Positions 33,801 to 36,823 of a stretch of DNA of 36,823 nt are shown here, one piece after another. A program made the position numbers and the translations under genes. Origin of the DNA: an uncultured Saprospiraceae bacterium (lineage in GTDB: Bacteria; Bacteroidota; Bacteroidia; Chitinophagales; Saprospiraceae); the NCBI GenBank assembly GCA_937973565.1, contig CALJKQ010000233.1:1-36823 (forward strand), given 5' to 3'. Position 1 is the first letter of the stretch. Every line of letters begins with the position of its first letter. The notes below the pieces were generated by a model. That model was not told the origin of the DNA, did not search any database, and saw only the letters and a list, made by a program, of their open reading frames with translations.

Positions 33801-35475
33801 TAACTGCTGCAGTATTCCAGTTTCCTATATTACCATTAAATGCAGTACAATTGGCAAACATGGCAGATGTGGAATTTACGTTGCTTAAATTAGGGGCATC
33901 TATAGCGTTGTAACCCAGGTTGCTACATCCAGAAAAAGCCTTTTCCATACTAGCCCAGCCAATAGAACCCCATTGATCAATGCTCAATATTTTTTGCTTG
34001 TCTCCTGCATTGTTAAAATAAATGCGCGGAAAACTGCCTTTTATCCGAATGGTATAGGTTCCAGCCACTTCATAATCATAGGTCACACTGCCTGTAATGC
34101 CTAGTTGGTCATAGACACCGTCGTTGTTCCAGTCCACATCGTAGTTGTAGCCGGTTCCTGTGATGGGTATGGAGATAGAGGTGCTGTTGGAAGTACCCGG
34201 ATTGTCGGTTTTCCAGGTGGTGACAAAGTCGTTAAGACTGAGGGCTAAAGTTGTAAAAGTCTCCTCCATACATCCTGTAGCATCCCCGGTGGCATTGTAG
34301 GGAATTATTTTCACATAGATGGTGGTGTTTGAAGGCAGGTATAAGGGTGGATCATAGGTGGTGACATTGCCAACATCCTGGTTGTTGAGGATATTGGATC
34401 CACCGGGTGTAGTGCCAATGGTCAATTTATAACCTGTGGCCGTGGCCACCGAATTCCAGGTGAGATTCGTGGTTATCGGTACATTGGCAGACCCGTTTAA
34501 CGGTATCGACAATGTGGTACAGAGGGGCAATATATAATTGCAACTTTGATAAGAGTCCCCGTTGATGGTCCACCCTTTGACGTTGACGAGGTTGTTGCGC
34601 GCACTTTGCGAAAGCCAGTAGAATCTGCCGGCGGCACCCAGTAACCTGCCATTGGGGGTAGAGGCATTGTTGTTCCAGCCAATTAGGGTGTTGTCGTAGT
34701 TTTCGCAGCTCATGCCACAATTGTCTAGCATTTGCGTGAGATCTACATTTGCATTTAGGGTCCAGCTACCAATATTTTGGTTAAAAGCACTTGCATTTGC
34801 AAACATGTTACTCATATTGGTAACTGAGGCTGTATTCCAGTTTCCGATATTCTGATTAAAAGCATATGCCTCGATAAACATGAAACTCATATTGGTAACT
34901 GAGGCTGTATTCCAGTTTTCGATGTTTTGATTAAATGCACTTGCATATGCGAATATGCCGTACATATTTGTAACAGAAGCAGTATTCCAGTTGCCGATAT
35001 TTCCATTAAAAACATCACAAAAGGCAAACATGAATCTTAAGCTGGTTACATTGCTTAAATTGGGGGCATCTGTCGCGTTATACTGCAGGTTGCTACAGCC
35101 AAAAAATGAATATTCCATACTGGACCAGACAATATCTCCCCATTGGTCAATGGATATGATTTTTTGCCTGTCTCCTGCGTTGTTAAAATAAATACGGGGA
35201 AAACTGCCTTTGATCCTAATGGTATAGGTTCCCGCCACACCAAAATTGTGTGTCACATTGCCTGTAATGCCCAGTTGGTCATAAACCCCGTCGTTGTTCC
35301 AGTCCACATCATAATTGTAGCCGGATCCTGTTGTTGGTATGGTGATTGAAGTGCTGTTGGAAGTACCCGGGTTGTCTGTTTTCCAGGTGGTAATGAACGG
35401 TGCCTGTGCATTCAAGTTAAAAAAAATCAGACACATTAAAATCGTAGTTGAAACAGTAAGAAAGCTTAATTTCAT
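30877..35475 (-). CDS. Giant BspA-like (DUF285) surface protein with FG-GAP repeats
   Basis: The 1532-residue protein has a signal peptide (cleavage after NLNAQ). Two homologous modules follow. Each opens with WKTDNPGTSNSTSI and a VDWNNDGVYDQLG segment, continues with DUF285 repeats of 25 residues (MF-x3-A-x-FNQNIGNWNTAAVTN), and ends with an FN3-like domain. The first module (about 28-415) has 4 repeats, the second (about 416-1000) has 12. Next are an Ig-like domain (about 1015-1085), seven FG-GAP/VCBS-type repeats with DLNNDGYPD or DGDGDLD loops that should bind calcium (about 1115-1450), and a C-terminal beta region (about 1460-1532) ending IINPLGCN. There is no recognisable type A or B T9SS sorting domain. 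The C-terminus resembles the coathanger-stack domains common in Saprospiraceae. A role in adhesion is inferred. Confidence 0.88.
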   Translation of the reverse strand: MKLSFLTVSTTILMCLIFFNLNAQAPFITTWKTDNPGTSNSTSITIPTTGSGYNYDVDWNNDGVYDQLGITGNVTHNFGVAGTYTIRIKGSFPRIYFNNAGDRQKIISIDQWGDIVWSSMEYSFFGCSNLQYNATDAPNLSNVTSLRFMFAFCDVFNGNIGNWNTASVTNMYGIFAYASAFNQNIENWNTASVTNMSFMFIEAYAFNQNIGNWNTASVTNMSNMFANASAFNQNIGSWTLNANVDLTQMLDNCGMSCENYDNTLIGWNNNASTPNGRLLGAAGRFYWLSQSARNNLVNVKGWTINGDSYQSCNYILPLCTTLSIPLNGSANVPITTNLTWNSVATATGYKLTIGTTPGGSNILNNQDVGNVTTYDPPLYLPSNTTIYVKIIPYNATGDATGCMEETFTTLALSLNDFVTTWKTDNPGTSNSTSISIPITGTGYNYDVDWNNDGVYDQLGITGSVTYDYEVAGTYTIRIKGSFPRIYFNNAGDKQKILSIDQWGSIGWASMEKAFSGCSNLGYNAIDAPNLSNVNSTSAMFANCTAFNGNIGNWNTAAVTNMSNMFANASTFNQNIGNWNTAAVINMSGMFASASTFNQNIGNWNTAAVTNMGSMFNFASAFNQDIGNWNTTAVTNMGSMFASASAFNQNIGSWNTAAVTNMSSMFSYASAFNQNIGNWNISAVTNMSFMFNYASTFNQNIGNWNTAAVTNMRAMFSHASTFNQNIGSWNTAAVTNMSFMFSGANTFNQDIGNWNTAAVTNMTSMFQVASAFNGNIGNWNTAAVTNMSFMFQGASTFNQDIGNWNTAAVTNMSYMFYFSSAFNQNIGNWTLNANVDLTHMLDNCGMSCQNYDNMLIGWNNNPATPNGRTLAAAGRSYWLSQSARNNLINVKGWTIIGDSYQNCNYGLPLCTTLSSPVNGAGNVSVSANLTWNAAPGAIGYRLTIGTTSGGTNILNNQDLGNVTTYDPPANFPFNAMIYVKIVPYNAVGDALGCIEESFTTTASSPVLPILIQLTSTVAKIKYQSPIDATTANATNLKIWGDETGQRSGNYSVSADTISFTPSAPFRSGELLHITSQNSVLFTGGAPTTPFSWVRQAPVSNQTAATFDTIGTGIILPAASYGANTGFQSSMADVNRDGLQDIIFMHFPGGSATNIRVYLRNTNGSFASPVIYTNTESYANLISTSDLNNDGYPDLVLTHNVPSKIQVRLNNGTGGFTAATLYNVNNFCNGANVYDLDRDGDLDIVAYSGNTSTSQNAINVLKNNGNGTFAAATTLATGVASTGCLPADLNNDGIFELLYTADGYITNTPVFRVYTNDGNANFTQYSSEANPGIKYLRSAFDFNNNGSPDIITRNPNSEIHLGNSGLNYSLNSPTIFNAQDSYTHAGDLDGDGDLDILAPNTYNGSNWNTLPLKIYLNNGTGSMTSTTTSMVLPQSFPIDLSDYDGDGDLDHLYLNTITGELKILLNNCNLTTTLTMANSPLSGLYKAAQLININGNVSILPGASVELRAPMVKVNNQLNTGNLSNVIINPLGCN
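32985..33865. repeat. 75-bp coding tandem repeat, 12 copies
   Basis: This is the DNA of the second DUF285 array of the giant surface protein. The copies are about 75 bp and highly similar, each containing a TTGGTTAAATG-like block (or TTACCATTAAATG). The near identity suggests recent expansion or gene conversion. A smaller array of four copies lies at about 34745-35035 in the same gene. Confidence 0.9.
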
Positions 35476-35719
35476 GATATTTTTTAATATTCACTTTATT
35501 CAATCCTTCCAAACATAATCAAAGTAGTATTAACTTTTATTTTTGACAAACCAACAAGGATCGGATAACCACCAACTTCCTTATTATGACAACCAAATTA
35601 TTTACAAACACAAGTTATATTTTTGAAGATCAATAAACTTGTGGCCATTTAATGGATATGACATAACTTTGTTTACATACAATAATATAAAAACGGCTCT
35701 CTGATTGAATCGCGTTTGG
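35476..35719. promoter_or_regulatory. Divergent intergenic region with -7 elements on both strands
   Basis: On the minus strand TATGTTTG (35510-35517), 35 bases from the giant surface protein's ATG, matches TAnnTTTG. On the plus strand TAACTTTG (35664-35671), with a TTG 22 bases upstream (35639-35641), and a second TATTTTTG (35618-35625) match it and would serve the sensor gene at 35720. No reading frame or other structure is evident. Confidence 0.42.
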
Positions 35720-36823
35720 ATGACATGGCTTCTGTTTATGCAACTTTGTAGCGTGGCAATGGCTCAACAAATTGTTGAGACTGTCTTTGATATAGATGCC
35801 GGTCTACCCTTTCAGGAAGTAACGGGAGTGGTGCCTGGCATTGACGGACGATTGTGGATTGAATACAGCAATCAGTCATACTTGAGTCGATTTGACGGGA
35901 TATCATGGACCCATATAAAATTCAGCGATGTGGGTATGCCAGACGGTCTTTCTATCGTGCGGGAACTTAAAGATGGGCTGGTCCTGCAAAAGTTTTCCGC
36001 GCTCAACAATTCAACAGAGGTTGTTCATTATGATTTAAAAAAGAAGTGGACACGGACAAAATTTGATGGTGTTTTGGTGTGGGATTTTTTTCAATTGTTT
36101 GATCAATGTGTCTTTTTTGACAAAAATCATCGTATCCTCTTCTTGACAAAGGAGGGCTTTGTCTCTTCAGACATATTCATACCCAAGGATGTTCTGGCGG
36201 AGGATGAAGAACCCCGCAGCGCACAGTTTGCAGATTCAACCACCATTGTATTTTACCTGAGTCGCAAACAAGAAGTTAAGAATGTGGAAAAAGTTGTTGT
36301 TTATGATTTTAAACAGCAGCGATTTTTGTATCACGATACTTTTGACCCGACATCAGAAATATCAACCCTTGTTGCACCCGGTTTTGTTCTTAAAAGATCT
36401 AAGACCAACACCAGGTTGTTTGAAATAAAACAGAATCGGCAAGATCAAACTTTTCAATTCAATAAAAACAGCTTTGATGTCATTAACATTTTTCATTTCG
36501 GTTCAAGGCCCGCCATTAAGGCAGGTTTTTCGGTAAAAAATGAACAATTTAAAAATGATATTTATGCTTATGATAAGCTTCGCAACGTTTTTGTAAAAAC
36601 ATTTACCGGGCTATCTGAAGGCCTTAGACCGTCGGGTTTACATTTGGATGAAGCAACCAACCTTTGGTATGCCACCCACAGTGGATTGGTGCGGAGGAAA
36701 TCGAACATATTGTTTTTCCCCGAGTCAGAAAACAATATGGTTAATGCATTGCACACCTTGGCTGAAGATGAGGAGGGTAAAATCTGGTTTGGTGGTTATA
36801 ATCAGGGAGGATGGTCTTTCTGG
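35720..36823 (+). CDS. Two-component regulator propeller-type sensor, N-terminal part (runs off the end)
   Basis: An uninterrupted frame runs from the ATG at 35720 to the last base (368 codons). It begins MTWLLFMQLCSVAMAQQ, a signal peptide cleaved near AMAQ. What follows is repeats of about 40-50 residues in the pattern of the beta-propeller sensor that precedes histidine kinase or LytTR outputs in Bacteroidota hybrid regulators. These include GIDGRLWIEYSN near the start, DEATNLWYATHSGLVRR and ALHTLAEDEEGKIWFGGYN at the end. The middle is less regular. The transmembrane and output domains would lie beyond the window, so kinase versus other output is unknown. It is divergent from the giant surface protein gene, which it might regulate; that is inference from position only. 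Confidence 0.75.
   Translation, partial: MTWLLFMQLCSVAMAQQIVETVFDIDAGLPFQEVTGVVPGIDGRLWIEYSNQSYLSRFDGISWTHIKFSDVGMPDGLSIVRELKDGLVLQKFSALNNSTEVVHYDLKKKWTRTKFDGVLVWDFFQLFDQCVFFDKNHRILFLTKEGFVSSDIFIPKDVLAEDEEPRSAQFADSTTIVFYLSRKQEVKNVEKVVVYDFKQQRFLYHDTFDPTSEISTLVAPGFVLKRSKTNTRLFEIKQNRQDQTFQFNKNSFDVINIFHFGSRPAIKAGFSVKNEQFKNDIYAYDKLRNVFVKTFTGLSEGLRPSGLHLDEATNLWYATHSGLVRRKSNILFFPESENNMVNALHTLAEDEEGKIWFGGYNQGGWSFW

Noticed and set aside
33082..33888. Plus-strand frames rich in KCTC and GNGSGIP repeats
   Set aside because: They are antisense shadows of the 75-bp DUF285 repeat array; the minus-strand protein explains the repeats fully.

Overview
The window joins two unrelated genomes. Positions 1 to about 1845 are GC-rich and read as a betaproteobacterial (or related) chromosome: the start of a possible signalling gene, then sspB, sspA and the 3' end of petC (cytochrome c1), all on the minus strand, with two good intrinsic terminators. 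From about 1846 to the end everything is Bacteroidota, most likely Saprospiria/Saprospiraceae. The signs are type IX secretion (T9SS) sorting domains, a PorP/SprF protein, the Bacteroidota-restricted families DUF4837 and DUF6089, a CrtY lycopene cyclase, and TAnnTTTG promoter elements. At the join an opposite-strand petC and a T9SS adhesin are both cut with nothing between them, so an assembly chimera from a metagenome is the simplest reading.

Bacteroidota layout. 1.8-7.1 kb (+): a large Ig-repeat adhesin with a type B T9SS sorting domain, its PorP/SprF partner and a methyltransferase. 7.1-10.3 kb (-): a UvrD-family helicase fused to a PD-(D/E)XK nuclease with four cysteines placed like an Fe-S cluster site. 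10.3-14.9 kb: folB, a DUF4837 lipoprotein, a TIGR02206 membrane protein, an MltD-like lytic transglycosylase and a DUF6089 protein, with a possible structured small RNA before folB. 15-17.4 kb (-): the overlapping operon mnmA-lipoprotein-rimM. 17.5-20.1 kb (-): thioredoxin-like lipoprotein, sterol-desaturase family enzyme, rhodanese lipoprotein and a secreted protein. 20.2-22.3 kb (+): ftsX and crtY.

The accessory island at 22.3-27.4 kb is the most interesting part. About twenty short palindromes with a CCCC-N3-GGGG core lie in three clusters around an IS200/IS605-like HUH transposase gene. Core-to-core distances are nearly all 51 or 32 bases, the stems show compensatory changes, and the orientation flips on the far side of the transposase. 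The arrangement resembles the REP/RAYT partnership of gammaproteobacteria. The island also holds a decayed second copy of the crtY 3' end, an orphan DUF6364 antitoxin-like gene, two hypothetical exported proteins and an IS481-family element whose transposase is split by a one-base frameshift.

The last 9 kb carries two very large cell-surface proteins on the minus strand. One has leucine-rich L-domain-like repeats, SprB-like repeats and a type A T9SS domain. The other has BspA/DUF285 75-bp repeats in two arrays, FN3-like domains and seven FG-GAP calcium-type repeats. A two-component-type propeller sensor begins on the plus strand and runs off the end.
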